From CABQCM01 sp965145485 (GTDB lineage: Bacteria; Bacillota; Clostridia; Oscillospirales; Acutalibacteraceae), in contig CBCTCU010000001.1 of the NCBI GenBank assembly GCA_965145485.1, positions 117,738 to 181,737 on the forward strand: DNA of 64,000 nt. Direction: 5' to 3'. The notes under the pieces were generated by a model. It saw nothing but the letters and a program-made list of their open reading frames with translations, did no database searches and was not told the origin of the DNA. This document shows, piece after piece, positions 36,048 to 46,100 of this stretch. A program made the translations under genes and the position numbers. The first letter of the stretch is position 1. Each line of letters begins with the position of its first letter.

Positions 36048-36289
36048 AGTCAAAACCTCTTTCCCCTTTTGTCAATGCCACCAAAGCATGACCGCAAAAA
36101 GCGGGGTTATGGTAGGTTATTGCGCGCATCGAGCGCATAACGGAGCGGGATGTCATCCGATGGAATATCAAAAATTGATTGATAAAGCGAGCGATATCAT
36201 ACGGAGTAAAATACCTTCTTGCCGCTGCACCGATCGCCATTGTTATTTTCATCACTGACGGGTGGCATCAAAGTTCTTGATCCAACCGT

Positions 36290-36318
36290 AATTTAACATA
36301 ATTTCTTGTACATGTCAA
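36290..36318 (-). promoter_or_regulatory. Promoter upstream of the lipoprotein gene
   Basis: Minus strand TTGACA (36318-36313), 17-base spacer, TAAATT (36295-36290). The next minus-strand gene is the lipoprotein at 36047. Confidence 0.75.
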
Positions 36319-36831
36319 CTTAAAAATTGCGTTTTCAGCTATTTGCTTGGCGGAATTGGACCGGCGCTTTGGTAGAAAGGATTGTATCCAATCCAGAGAA
36401 TTTAAAGCGACGCGCCTTCTCATACCGGATGCCCAACATTTTTCGCGGTCGTCAAAGGCTCGCATCCTGCAACGCCATGAGCGCGCCATCCGAAGCTCCT
36501 GCGGTAAGGAGCGCACGGTGAGGGAGCTCTTGCAGATACCATGCCAATCCAGACTGTTAGCGGCCTCACGAATGCGCTCGCCTTTTCTCCTGTGCCGATG
36601 GGGAAGGATCGGGGTGAAACGCCCTTGTGATACAAAACGGCGGTCGGACAGGGAGGCCGTTGCCTACTGAATGGAACATGCAGCCGACATGGGAATCGTG
36701 GGCAGCCTGACGCAACGGTGGGCCGCCATCGCGCCGTTGCCCGGGCGTTCATCGCTTGATATCCAGCGTTGCGCTTTTCCCTTTCATGATTTATAATAAA
36801 AGCCAAATCCGCTGGTTTTGTCCGAGTCGGC
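36319..36831. other. Gene-free stretch between divergent promoters
   Basis: About 510 bases between the lipoprotein promoter and the likely aminopeptidase promoter; no gene recognised. Confidence 0.4.
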
Positions 36832-36859
36832 TTGACAACAAGGCCGTCGAGCCGATACT
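36832..36859 (+). promoter_or_regulatory. Probable promoter of the aminopeptidase gene
   Basis: TTGACA (36832-36837) and GATACT (36854-36859), 16-base spacer; about 255 bases before the start codon. Confidence 0.5.
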
Positions 36860-37115
36860 GGCGATCACCGTTGCAGGAACCAAACGCCGAAAGCGGGGCC
36901 ATGGCACGCGGCGCAGGAGGCAAAATTCCACATGGGTTAAGCCGGGCCGGCATAGATCCGGCCTCCTATGGCATGATATCGTATGGGGAGCATGGCGAAA
37001 AGAGGATGGCCCTGCCCTGCAGCGGCCCGCCCGGTCAGGCGGAATATTTTTTGAATGAAGCTTGCTCATATGCGGCTCGCGGCATGGCTGCGAGCGGAAA
37101 GGAGTCAATGTTAAT

Positions 37116-38345
37116 ATGAAAAAGACGCTTTTGAATCAATACGCACGGCTGACCGTGCGCGTCGGCGCCAATGTGCAAAAGGGGCAGTCGGTGGTGGTGC
37201 GCGCGTCGGTAGACCAGGCGACCTTGGTCGAGCTGGTCGTGCGGGAGTGCTATCGCGCAGGCGCGGCTCATGTGGAGGTCGATTGGGAGTGCTCCGCGCT
37301 GGATAAGCTGGCCTACCGCAACGAGTCCCTCGCCCGTCTGTCCGAGGTGCCGGAATGGAAAACGGCGCGGCTACAACAGCGGCTCGAGACCCTGCCGTGC
37401 ATGATCTACATCCTGTCGGACGGCCCCGACGCACTCCAGGGGGTCAATCAGGAGAAAATGCAAAAGGTGCAGCAAAACCGCTATCGTGTGACCAGGCCCT
37501 ACAGCGACGCGATGGAAAATCGGTATCAGTGGACCATCGTCGGCGCCCCCTCGGCCGCGTGGGCGAAGAAGGTTTTTCCTACCCTGCGCAGCGGCGCGGC
37601 GGTTCAACGTCTCTGGCAGGCCATTTTCGATACCGTCGGCATTGACGGGGAGAGCGACCCGGTGGAGGTATGGCGTGAGCGTAACCGCCTGTTTGAGCAC
37701 CGGTGCCGGGTGATGAACGACTATCGGTTCCGCCGCCTGCATTACCGCAGCGCCAACGGCACGAACTTTACCGCCGGGCTGATCCCATCCGCCCAGTGGG
37801 CCGGGGGAGGGGAGACCACCCTTTCGGGCGCCTTTTTCAATCCCAACCTGCCCACCGAGGAGCTGTTTACCACCCCCATGCGCGGCGAGGCCGAGGGCCG
37901 GCTGGTGGCCACCAAGCCCCTGTCCTTCCGCGGGCAGTTGATTGAGAATTTCTGGCTGGAATTCGAGCAGGGCCGGGTCGTGCGTTTCGACGCGGAGACG
38001 GGGCGGGAGGTGCTGGATAAGCTTCTGACCTCGGATGAAGGCGCGTCCATGCTGGGAGAGCTGGCGCTGGTGCCGCAGTCCTCTCCCATCTCCCGCTCGG
38101 GCATTTTGTTTTACAATACCCTGTATGATGAAAACGCAAGCTGCCATGTGGCGCTGGGCAAGGGGTACACCAACGTCATCGAGGGGTATGAGTCCATGAC
38201 GCAGGAGGAGCTGGCTCAAGCGGGCGCCAACGATTCGATGGTGCATGTCGATTTCATGATCGGAGCGGACGATCTGAGCATTGTGGGCGAGCGGGAAAAC
38301 GGCGAGAAAATCCCTGTTTTTGAACATGGAGAATGGGCTGTTTGA
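37116..38345 (+). CDS. M29-family aminopeptidase
   Basis: 409 residues, normal for thermophilic-type (M29/AmpS) aminopeptidases. The N-terminus ARLTVRVGANVQKGQSVVVRASVDQATLVELVVRECYRAGA (in parts) and the catalytic half fit: NLPTEELFTTPMRGEAEG holds the metal-binding Glu, LGELALVPQSSPI another, and NIGYESM-like YTNVIEGYESMT and HVDFMIGADDL complete the site. It removes N-terminal residues from peptides in the cytoplasm. ATG 37116, with AAAGGAG at 37098-37104, is the only sensible start. Single gene with two hairpins behind it. Confidence 0.93.
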   Translation: MKKTLLNQYARLTVRVGANVQKGQSVVVRASVDQATLVELVVRECYRAGAAHVEVDWECSALDKLAYRNESLARLSEVPEWKTARLQQRLETLPCMIYILSDGPDALQGVNQEKMQKVQQNRYRVTRPYSDAMENRYQWTIVGAPSAAWAKKVFPTLRSGAAVQRLWQAIFDTVGIDGESDPVEVWRERNRLFEHRCRVMNDYRFRRLHYRSANGTNFTAGLIPSAQWAGGGETTLSGAFFNPNLPTEELFTTPMRGEAEGRLVATKPLSFRGQLIENFWLEFEQGRVVRFDAETGREVLDKLLTSDEGASMLGELALVPQSSPISRSGILFYNTLYDENASCHVALGKGYTNVIEGYESMTQEELAQAGANDSMVHVDFMIGADDLSIVGERENGEKIPVFEHGEWAV

Positions 38346-38617
38346 TTGGCGCAGAGCGCGTGAAAAGGCCGATGCAGCCGAACCTGGCGCGGCAACAAAA
38401 TGGATTGGATTCATGGCTGGAATAGCGAAGGACGAAAGGGAAAATGCTGTTGCTGGCAGGCCCCGGTTTGCCGGTAATGCCGTTGCCCTCGGGGCCGCAG
38501 ATTCCATCCGAATCTCAGCCGGCGCAGGTGGCCGTATTGCTTTCTGGCACGATATTACCTTGCCGGGCTTTCCTGGCGGTGGTCTTAGCGGCGTAGTTTT
38601 TGACAGGGCACAAACAG

Positions 38618-38645
38618 AGAGCCGTGCATATTGTTGCACGGCTCT
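38618..38645 (+). terminator. Hairpin behind the aminopeptidase gene
   Basis: Perfect 11-bp stem AGAGCCGTGCA (38618-38628) with TGCACGGCTCT (38635-38645), loop 6. It has no T run, so it may be an RNA-stabilising element before the next hairpin. Confidence 0.6.
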
Positions 38646-38655
38646 TAGTCTGCTA

Positions 38656-38683
38656 AAAAAGGGCGCCGGAGGGCGCCCTTTTT
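38656..38683. terminator. Bidirectional terminator
   Basis: AAAAAGGGCGCC (38656-38667) pairs with GGCGCCCTTTTT (38672-38683). It serves the aminopeptidase on the plus strand and possibly the dockerin gene on the minus strand. Confidence 0.9.
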
Positions 38684-38873
38684 CAATAGGAGGGGATAAA
38701 AGGAATAGACGATAAAAAGAAGGAATGACCAAACCACCAAAAGTGGCGTCGTAGGGGCGTCTGCTTGAAAGTTGGAAAACAGGCGCGGCCATCGGGCTGC
38801 AAAAAAGAAACGAATTTGTGCAAGAGGGGCAAGGTGATGCAACGAACGACCCAGTTTTGGACGGCCGGCCGCG

Positions 38874-40907
38874 TTACCAAGCGGCTGGGAAGTCCTCCCG
38901 CCAGATGAGGCCGACCGAGTTTTGCAGAATCATTAAGGCGTCGGCAGCGTCTACCTTGTCGTCGTTGGTCACGTCGCCAATCATCTGCTGTGTCTCATTG
39001 AGCGCCGTCAAATTCACCGAGTATTGCAGAGCGGTCAAGGCGTCGGTAGCGTCGACATTCCCGTCGTCGTTAAGATCGCCGAGTTTGCCCTTGACCAGAT
39101 CCTGTCTGAGCAGATTGAAATAGTTATAAATATCCACCACAACAACATTTTCGTAAGGGTTTGCAGCCTTGTATGCATCCACAACCGCGCTGATATAGCT
39201 CGGGGTGGTCCAGACGCAGCGGAACAGGGCGATAGCCGATGAGTATGCCGTGCGTGCGTTCGAGTCGTTTACGCCGGCCTTCAGGGCTTGGACCGCCGCG
39301 TCCACATTATCGACCACAAAATTATTGTACAGTTGAGTCGCGGGCGTTTCGTTGTAGAGCAGGTTGGGGGCCTGGGAGCCGCCGCTTCCGTACGGAATGA
39401 TGATGGTGGCAAGGCCGTCGGGCGCAAATTGGGTGAACATTTCCAACGATTTGTCGCTCAGCCGGTCCCGGTCGAGGATCATGGGCGCAATGGTCATATC
39501 GGCGCGTTGGAAGTAGGCCTTGTTGTGCTCGAGTAAATTCGGCCAAAGCTCATCGGTAACACGGCTGGGATTGAAGTAGCCGGCCGCGCCCGCGTCCGAC
39601 ACAAAATAGTCGTTTTCGGTGGCTGTGTTGTAGTAATACTCTATGATGTCGGGATACGCATCCAGCAGGTTGGGGTTGATCCCCCACGCCAGCGGCAACT
39701 CACCCCGCGCCTCGTCCTTCCAGTATTCGGGAAGCATCTTGTACAGCGGATAGGCCGAGTCATAGTCACCCATGAAGAAGCACAGATATGTGGTGAAGGG
39801 CTCCAAAGTCAGCTCTTCCTCCGGGCGGTTGTTGGTCAGTTGCTGAGCGCCGGTGTACTGGCTGTGAAAGCTTTGGTTTAAGCACCATTCGACCCCCGTG
39901 TTTTGATAGGCGTTGTAGGGCGTGATGAGATGAACGGTCTCCCACTCGGTCGCCACCGTGTCGTGCGCTGACTGCGTGTTGTTTCCATTTTGGCTGTATT
40001 TTGTAAAGTTAAAGAAGCCGGTCACCTCATAGGGGGCGGAGTCCTTGGTCAGCTCCAGCATACGCTCTAAAATCATGACGTAGGTCTCATAATCGGTGCC
40101 GACCGGCTGATCCGGCTCGTCATAGGGCGCTTCGTCCGGCCATACCGACAGATCGTAGACAAAGGCCCGGTTATAAACCGCCCAGTCCCTCTGGCAAAGA
40201 TAGGCCCAGTCGCCGTTGACGCGCATATTCCAGGCGTCAAAATAACTGCAAATGTAGTCTTTTGAGCACAGCCCCTTGTCAAGATATTCTTCGATCGCCC
40301 AACGGTAGGCGTCGTTTTTAGGGCTTCCCGTGACGCTGCCGTCGAATTTGCCTCGCAGATCAATGATCTTAATATCCTCGTTAAAACAGGAACGGTATCG
40401 CTCGTAACACTCCCCGGTCATGGGGATACCGTCCTCCACGCCGGCGGCCGTGGTAGCCGCGTTGACCGAGGCGGGGACGTTCTCATCCCAGAGGATGACC
40501 GCTTTGACATAGTCCTTGCCCAGCGCCATCATCTCCATAAAGCCGGACAGCGGCTCAAATTCGACATTTTCCAGCCAATAGCCCTCCGACTGCATGATTT
40601 CCTGCCATTCTTCACTGGTGCTGTCAGCTTTGAGATAAAATCTCCATGGGGATTCCCGGTTGAGAATTCCCTGCAGGCAGGCTATTGCCAGATAGTCGTC
40701 GTATCTCGTTTTTCCCGAGGATTGGGGCATAGATACCTCAAAATAGGTTCCGTCCACAAAGGTTCCCTCCTCCAATACCGACATATTGGGTGTATTGCTT
40801 ACCGCCAACGATCCAACGTTACCGATGGCGATCATGCCGGCCACGGTGGATAGGCAGAGCAGGAAAGACAGAAAACGGTGCGATGCAGAGCGTGCCATTG
40901 TTTTCAT
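38874..40907 (-). CDS. Secreted GxGYxYP-family protein with C-terminal dockerin
   Basis: 677 residues. Signal peptide (residues 1-36, FLSFLLCLSTVAGMIAIGNVGSLA in parts). The central part fits the GxGYxYP putative glycoside hydrolase family (SVLEEGTFVDGTYFEV start; CFFMGDYDSAYPLY; YFVSDAGAAGYFNPS). The last ~65 residues form a type I dockerin: two Ca-binding repeats, GDLNDDGNVDATDALTALQ and GDVTNDDKVDAADALMILQ. Dockerins bind cohesins on scaffoldins or cell surface, but none is in the window. GGGAGGTAA precedes ATG 40907. Catalytic activity of the family is unproven. Confidence 0.88.
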   Translation of the reverse strand: MKTMARSASHRFLSFLLCLSTVAGMIAIGNVGSLAVSNTPNMSVLEEGTFVDGTYFEVSMPQSSGKTRYDDYLAIACLQGILNRESPWRFYLKADSTSEEWQEIMQSEGYWLENVEFEPLSGFMEMMALGKDYVKAVILWDENVPASVNAATTAAGVEDGIPMTGECYERYRSCFNEDIKIIDLRGKFDGSVTGSPKNDAYRWAIEEYLDKGLCSKDYICSYFDAWNMRVNGDWAYLCQRDWAVYNRAFVYDLSVWPDEAPYDEPDQPVGTDYETYVMILERMLELTKDSAPYEVTGFFNFTKYSQNGNNTQSAHDTVATEWETVHLITPYNAYQNTGVEWCLNQSFHSQYTGAQQLTNNRPEEELTLEPFTTYLCFFMGDYDSAYPLYKMLPEYWKDEARGELPLAWGINPNLLDAYPDIIEYYYNTATENDYFVSDAGAAGYFNPSRVTDELWPNLLEHNKAYFQRADMTIAPMILDRDRLSDKSLEMFTQFAPDGLATIIIPYGSGGSQAPNLLYNETPATQLYNNFVVDNVDAAVQALKAGVNDSNARTAYSSAIALFRCVWTTPSYISAVVDAYKAANPYENVVVVDIYNYFNLLRQDLVKGKLGDLNDDGNVDATDALTALQYSVNLTALNETQQMIGDVTNDDKVDAADALMILQNSVGLIWREDFPAAW

Positions 40908-41072
40908 ATAAATTACCTCCCGGCGAGAAACCGATTGACTCGGATATAGGAATCCGTCTTGATAGGATACTGGGACAGAGTTTTTGCCTGGAGACAGAAA
41001 AATCCGTCATCAAAATCAGCTCAACTGAACATGGAAAAACAGCAAAGACGCATTTCATTCTCAACGCCTGGC

Positions 41073-41582
41073 TTAATCCAGCGCATTGCGGGTAGCGCGT
41101 TTGCCCCCTGGCAGGAAGGTTTCGCCCGCCGCGCTGGTCTTGTCGGTCAGGGTGACGAGAAAGGCCTCGATGCTGCGCGGGTACCGGTCGGGCGTCAGCG
41201 GCCACATGTGGTTGCGGATGATGTCAGCCTCCACGGGGGTAAGTTCAAAACGCTCGGACGCATTTTTGAGCGCCAGCGCCGGATGGACGGCGACATGGAC
41301 AGAGTGGGGACTTTTCTGTTCGTACCAGTCGTACAGATAAAAATCGTGCAGAAAAGCCCCCCGCACCAGCGAACGATAGTCGATACGGATTCCCAGATGT
41401 TTCCAGATAGGGGCGCATCGGTGCGCCAGCCAAAGGCTGTAAAATGCAACGCGCTCGCAGTGATGGTAGGTGTCGGTGCGCCCGTGTTTGCGAAAACGCC
41501 GCATGCTCTGCACATCCCGGTCCCGTTTGAGATCGGCCAGGGATCGTTGCAAAAACAGGACTTCTTCCCGGGTCAGCTTCAT
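41073..41582 (-). CDS. HD-domain phosphohydrolase
   Basis: 169 residues. His of the metal site in TDTYHHCERVAFYSLW (about residues 37-52), HD in GAFLHDFYLYDW (about 75-86), then a further His in IIRNHMWPL. A stand-alone HD domain of this size is typical of small metal-dependent phosphohydrolases common in Clostridia; substrate unknown. GAGGTGATATGCT precedes the ATG. Single gene. Confidence 0.88.
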   Translation of the reverse strand: MKLTREEVLFLQRSLADLKRDRDVQSMRRFRKHGRTDTYHHCERVAFYSLWLAHRCAPIWKHLGIRIDYRSLVRGAFLHDFYLYDWYEQKSPHSVHVAVHPALALKNASERFELTPVEADIIRNHMWPLTPDRYPRSIEAFLVTLTDKTSAAGETFLPGGKRATRNALD

Positions 41583-42030
41583 AGCATATCACCTCGTCTT
41601 TTCTGGATGGTTCCATCGTGCGCCGGCAGGCGGATGCCATTTTGGCCGGGCCTTTCGCGAATGTATGGGGTACGATTGTCGCATGTGCTTTTCCGCCAGC
41701 CGATATATCTGGTTGGCCGACAAAGAGCCCCTGGCGGATATGTCTGCCCAGCATGGCTTGCGTGTACGGCTGCACGCCTTTGCCCAATCCTGCCTCTGCC
41801 TTGGATCATACGGTACCCGTCCCGCTTGGTCAACGGGCGCCATCCGCCAGCGCAACGCATTCGGCCAACGGGCCTGACAATGGAAATATAGCATATCCAA
41901 GCCGTAAAGTCAATTTTCACCAGGACGAAAGGGACAGAAAAAATCCGGCCCTCATCGTCCATGCGCTGTTTGCGTCCATAGATCGGCAGCGGCAGGGGAA
42001 GCCGGCCGTGCGCATTCGTCGTTTTGGGGC
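41583..42030. other. Gene-free stretch before zapA
   Basis: About 450 bases with no supported gene or RNA. Confidence 0.45.
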
Positions 42031-42059
42031 TTTTCACCGGTCGAAAAATGATGTATAAT
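42031..42059 (+). promoter_or_regulatory. Promoter of zapA-U32 operon
   Basis: TTTTCA (42031-42036), 17-base spacer and a perfect TATAAT (42054-42059). Confidence 0.72.
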
Positions 42060-42093
42060 GTCTAACATCTCAATCATGGAGGCTCAAAAGCGC

Positions 42094-42528
42094 ATGCCCA
42101 GTAAAGTGAAACTCATCATTGGAGGATTTGAATATACCATCCTGGCCGGCGAGGGGGAGGAGGAGTACTACCATTCCCTGGCCGACCGGCTCAACGAGCG
42201 CATCGAGACCCTGGCGCGTTCCTCGCATTTTTCCACCGCGATGGCGGCGGTGTTTGCCGCGCTGGAGAGCTGCGACGCGGCGAACAAGGCGGAGGCCGAG
42301 CTGACGCGCATGCGGCGCGAGCAGGAGGGGGCGGCCATCCAGGCGGCCGGGGCTCAGGCAAAGGCCAAAGAGAGCTCCGCCCGGCTGCATAAGCTGGAGG
42401 AGGATTTTAAAACCGCTGTGGAAGAGGCGGCCTGCGCCCGGCTCGAGGCGGATGAAGCCAACCGCCAGCTGGTACGCCTGAAACGCGAGCTGGACAGCCT
42501 GCGCGGGCAGGAAGCGTTGCATGGATAG
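42094..42528 (+). CDS. zapA: ZapA-like cell division protein
   Basis: 144 residues. KVKLIIGGFEYTILAGEGEEEYYHSLADRLNERIETL is the ZapA head domain in parts; residues 70-140 form a long charged coiled coil. ZapA stabilises FtsZ filaments at mid-cell. ATG 42094 is taken (GGAGG at 42078-42082); ATG 42076 in the same frame would add six residues. It overlaps the next gene by 8 bases. The zapA-U32 pair is conserved in many Firmicutes. Confidence 0.85.
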   Translation: MPSKVKLIIGGFEYTILAGEGEEEYYHSLADRLNERIETLARSSHFSTAMAAVFAALESCDAANKAEAELTRMRREQEGAAIQAAGAQAKAKESSARLHKLEEDFKTAVEEAACARLEADEANRQLVRLKRELDSLRGQEALHG

Positions 42529-44701
42529 GCCCCATTCCAGCCCCCGGCGGGTGGAGCTGCTGGCCCCGGCTGGGAGTGAGGAAGCGCTGACAGCCGCCGT
42601 GCGCTGCGGGGCGGACGCGGTGTATCTGGGGGCCGGCCGGTTTCACGCCAGGCAGAATGCGCAGAATTTCACGCTGGATTCCCTCGAGCGGATATGCCGT
42701 TATTGCCATGCCCGTGGGGTGGCCGTTCATTTGACGATGAATACGCTGGTTAAGCAGTCGGAGGAGTCCGAAGCCATGCGGACGGTTGGTTTGGCCTGCG
42801 ACGCCGGGGTGGACGCCCTCATCGTTCAGGATTGGGGGCTGGCGTCGCTGATTCGTCGCTTTGCCCCGGCCATGCGCCTGCACGCCTCGACCCAGACGAG
42901 CATCCATACCCCCGAGGGGGTACGGGCGTTGGCCGAGCTTGGGTTTGATCGGGTGATTTTGGCGCGGGAGATGCGGAGGGAGGAGATCGCCGCTGCCTGC
43001 CGCGCCGCGCGGGATCTCGGGTTGGAGGTGGAGGTGTTTGTCCACGGCGCGCAGTGCATGTCGGTCTCGGGGCAATGCCGCATGAGCGCCATGCTCGGCG
43101 GACGAAGCGCCAACCGCGGCCAATGCGCCCAGCCCTGCCGGCTGCCCTTCCGGGCGGAGGGCGGCACGGGCTACGACCTTAGCCTGATGGATCTCTCCCT
43201 GTTGCCCTACGTGGCCGAGCTGTCGGCAATGGGGGTGGATTCCCTGAAGATAGAAGGGCGAATGAAGCGGCCGGAATATGTCGCCGCCGCAGTGCATGCT
43301 TACCGGCAGGCGCTCGATGGCCAGCCGGTGGAAGAGGAGGAGATCGAGCGCCTCAAGACCGTCTTTTCCCGCGGCGGGCTGACGGCGGGATATTACGAGG
43401 GGCGGCGCGGTCGGGCCATGTTTGGCCGGCGGACAGGGGAGGACAGCCGTGCGGCGAAGGAAACCTATGCCCCCCTCCACGCCCTTTACCGCACCGAGCG
43501 CCAGTCGGTCGAGGTCGACCTGACGCTGCAGCGGGACCAAACCATGCTTTGGCTGTGCGCGGCCGACCGGGAAGGCCGCTTGGGCAGGGCGGGCATGCAG
43601 GAGCAAGCAGACTTACCCCCGTTGGAGAGCGGCCGCCTGCAGCGGCAGCTCCAAAAAAGCGGGGGGACCCCCTTTCGGGTCGTCTCGGTTTCCTGCCCAG
43701 ACGAGCCGGTACACGCCCGCCTTGCGGCCATCAACGACCTGCGCCGCCGCGCGCTCGAATCCCTGCTCGATCAAAGGGCGGCTGGGATGCGCGTGCCATG
43801 GGATCAGGAGGCGTACCGTTCCTTTGCAGCGGAGAATCATCCCGGCAAACCAGCCCACGGGCCTGTGGGCAACACGGCGGCGCTTGCCCGGCCGGGTGTG
43901 CCTCTTTGGGCGCGCTTTGGCAGGCCGGAGCAGCTTCCCGCCGGGCCGGAGCAGCTCGGCGGGCTGGAGCGGGTTTTCCTTCCGTTGGAATGGGACGACG
44001 CCTTCTTTGTTTCGCTTCTGAGCAACGGGATGGAGGTGGGGATGGACCTGCCCCGCGGCATGTTTGGCTGCGAGGAGGCGGTCACCCGCCGCATGGAGGA
44101 GCTGCGCGCGCTGGGAGTGAAAACCGCCTTGGCGCACAACCTCGCCTCGGTGCGTGCGGCGGCTGCATTGGGCCTGACCGTCTGTGGGGGCGAGGGCTGC
44201 AATGTGACCAATTCGAACACCCTGCTTTGCCTGCGTCGAATGGGGGCGGCTTCACTGACGCTGAGCCCGGAGCTGACCTTGTCGGAGGCCGGGGAGATCG
44301 GGGACGGCGGCCTGCTGCTGTATGGGCGGCTGCCCCTGATGCTGACGCGAAACTGCCCGGCCGCCAACGGCGGGGGATGCGGGCAATGCAAAGATGGCGG
44401 CCAATCTCCCCCCGTCATCACCGACCGCAAAAACATTGCCTTCCCCCTGGCGTGCCGCTATGGCTGCACCGAAGTGCTCAATTCCCGGCCTTTGTGGATG
44501 GCCGACCGTTTGCGGGAGGTTGGTTTCGCCTCGTTCGGGATGCTTTGGTTTACCATCGAAACGGGGGAAGAGACGCAGCGCGTCCTCGCCGCCTATCGGG
44601 AAGGCGCCCCCGCGCAGGGGGAGTATACGCGCGGGCTTTACTATCGGGGGAGCGATCAAACCCGTGCCGCAGCGTCCCGCCATACGCCCGGACAGGCATA
44701 A
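42521..44701 (+). CDS. U32-family peptidase / RNA hydroxylation-type protein
   Basis: 726 residues. The N-terminal half is the U32 TIM barrel (ELLAPAGSEEALTAAVRCGADAVYLG; LGFDRVILAREM; EVEVFVHGAQCMSVSGQC). A Cys cluster (CMSVSGQC, NRGQCAQPCR) near residues 185-205 fits a 4Fe-4S site. A long second half with more Cys (NCPAANGGGCGQC) matches the RlhA/TrhP-like long form, which in E. coli hydroxylates rRNA or tRNA with prephenate. The protease label is historic. Coupled to zapA by an 8-base overlap. Confidence 0.9.
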   Translation: MDRPHSSPRRVELLAPAGSEEALTAAVRCGADAVYLGAGRFHARQNAQNFTLDSLERICRYCHARGVAVHLTMNTLVKQSEESEAMRTVGLACDAGVDALIVQDWGLASLIRRFAPAMRLHASTQTSIHTPEGVRALAELGFDRVILAREMRREEIAAACRAARDLGLEVEVFVHGAQCMSVSGQCRMSAMLGGRSANRGQCAQPCRLPFRAEGGTGYDLSLMDLSLLPYVAELSAMGVDSLKIEGRMKRPEYVAAAVHAYRQALDGQPVEEEEIERLKTVFSRGGLTAGYYEGRRGRAMFGRRTGEDSRAAKETYAPLHALYRTERQSVEVDLTLQRDQTMLWLCAADREGRLGRAGMQEQADLPPLESGRLQRQLQKSGGTPFRVVSVSCPDEPVHARLAAINDLRRRALESLLDQRAAGMRVPWDQEAYRSFAAENHPGKPAHGPVGNTAALARPGVPLWARFGRPEQLPAGPEQLGGLERVFLPLEWDDAFFVSLLSNGMEVGMDLPRGMFGCEEAVTRRMEELRALGVKTALAHNLASVRAAAALGLTVCGGEGCNVTNSNTLLCLRRMGAASLTLSPELTLSEAGEIGDGGLLLYGRLPLMLTRNCPAANGGGCGQCKDGGQSPPVITDRKNIAFPLACRYGCTEVLNSRPLWMADRLREVGFASFGMLWFTIETGEETQRVLAAYREGAPAQGEYTRGLYYRGSDQTRAAASRHTPGQA

Positions 44702-45100
44702 GCCGCTCGTGGCCCTAAGGCGAAAACGGCCGGTTTGGCAGGGGATTGCCCGCCGGTCCCGGCTTGCGGCATGGCGGGGCGTTCGGCGGGCCAAAGGCTC
44801 GGTGGACGCCGCGACGGAATAACCGATGCCATCTATGGATAGTCCACGGATAGCGGGGCGGGGAAAGGCGCTTGGCGCGCTGGCATCACCGGTGCCCCGT
44901 GATATCCGGTTGACTTGTTTTTTGGTTTGGCTACGGGGCTGCGTCTCACACGTGCGGGGATGCTCATGCCTTATTCCAAGATAAGCCTCTTGTTAGGGCG
45001 TCTCAGCGGTGATTGGCGCCGCTTTATTCCACGTAAGGGGGAGCAGTTTTGTAGGCGCCGCCCGCTAAAATACCCATGGAATAGAAAGGACGAAGATGCG
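44702..45100. other. Intergenic region before dut
   Basis: About 400 bases; no gene recognised. TTGACT at 44911-44916 is a possible -35 box but has no good partner. Confidence 0.4.
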
Positions 45101-45550
45101 ATGAAGCAAGATATCATACGTTTTCAGCGCCTGCGGCCGGAGGCAATACTGCCGGTGCGCGCTACTGAGGGTTCGGCCGGATTGGACTTGACCGCCTGTA
45201 TCGACCGGCCGGTCGTGTTGCCCAAAGGGGGGCGGGCGCTCATCCCCACCGGTCTGGCGGTCGCCCTCCCGGGAAACCATCTGGCATCCTTTGTCTTTGC
45301 CCGCAGCGGGCTAGCCGTCAAGCACGGTGTCACACTGTCCAACTGCGTCGGGGTAATCGACAGCGACTACCGTGGGGAGATCAAGGTGGGGCTGATCAAT
45401 CAGGGAGAGTCGGATTATACCATCCAGCCCGGCGAGCGCATAGCGCAGCTCGTGGTCATGCCGGTGTGCTGTCTTCCGGTCGAGGAATGCGACCGTTTGG
45501 ACGAGACCGGGCGCGGCGCGGGCGGATTTGGATCGACCGGTAAGATATAA
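45101..45550 (+). CDS. dut: dUTP diphosphatase
   Basis: 149 residues; all five trimeric dUTPase motifs are present: GSAGLDLTA (I), ARSGLAVKHG (II), GVIDSDYRGEIKVGLIN (III), ERIAQLVV (IV) and GRGAGGFGSTG (V). It hydrolyses dUTP to dUMP and pyrophosphate, keeping uracil out of DNA and feeding dTMP synthesis. GAAAGGA lies 10 bases before ATG 45101. Confidence 0.96.
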   Translation: MKQDIIRFQRLRPEAILPVRATEGSAGLDLTACIDRPVVLPKGGRALIPTGLAVALPGNHLASFVFARSGLAVKHGVTLSNCVGVIDSDYRGEIKVGLINQGESDYTIQPGERIAQLVVMPVCCLPVEECDRLDETGRGAGGFGSTGKI

Positions 45551-45731
45551 ATTGGGGCTCACGCGGCGGCCGCTGTGAGCCGGGTGCCGATCCGCAGCGG
45601 TACGTTGATTGCGTCTGCCCTTGTGCACTCCGCCACGGCCGGAGAAAGGCCGCGTTGTTTTGGCTGATCCATACAAAGCGAATTGCATTGATTGCACGCA
45701 GCGCGATATGGATAGAAAGGGATGATGAACG

Positions 45732-46001
45732 ATGAAGTACAAAAATATGCTTCTGCTGATTTTCTTTGTTCTCGCCGGGGTGGTCCTTGCATCCCTGGTC
45801 AGCGAGCTGATAGCCGGGATTCCATGGCTGGAGTGGCTGACGAGAGGCGCGGGTGTGTCCATCGGCAATTTGTCGGGCAACAGCAGTCCTCTGTTTAATT
45901 TTTCCATTGTCAAGCTGAACTTTGGACTGGAAATGCAGATCAATGTAATTCATATCATCTTCATCACAATCGCTTTAATTCTTTATAAAAAGTTGCGTTA
46001 A
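45732..46001 (+). CDS. DUF4321-family small membrane protein
   Basis: 89 residues: hydrophobic N-terminal span (MLLLIFFVLAGVVLASLVSEL), an extracellular segment containing PLFNFSIVKLNFGLEMQINV, then a second span (IIFITIALILYKKLR). Matches DUF4321, a short family of Clostridia and Bacilli without known function. GAAAGGGA lies about 9 bases before ATG 45732. Confidence 0.85.
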   Translation: MKYKNMLLLIFFVLAGVVLASLVSELIAGIPWLEWLTRGAGVSIGNLSGNSSPLFNFSIVKLNFGLEMQINVIHIIFITIALILYKKLR

Positions 46002-46100
46002 TGGCAAAACCACAACCGTTGGTAGAGAATCGGCATTTATTCTGTCCTGTATGAATTGAGACCGACGGCTTTGTAGCGGTACATTGGATAGGAAAAAAGA

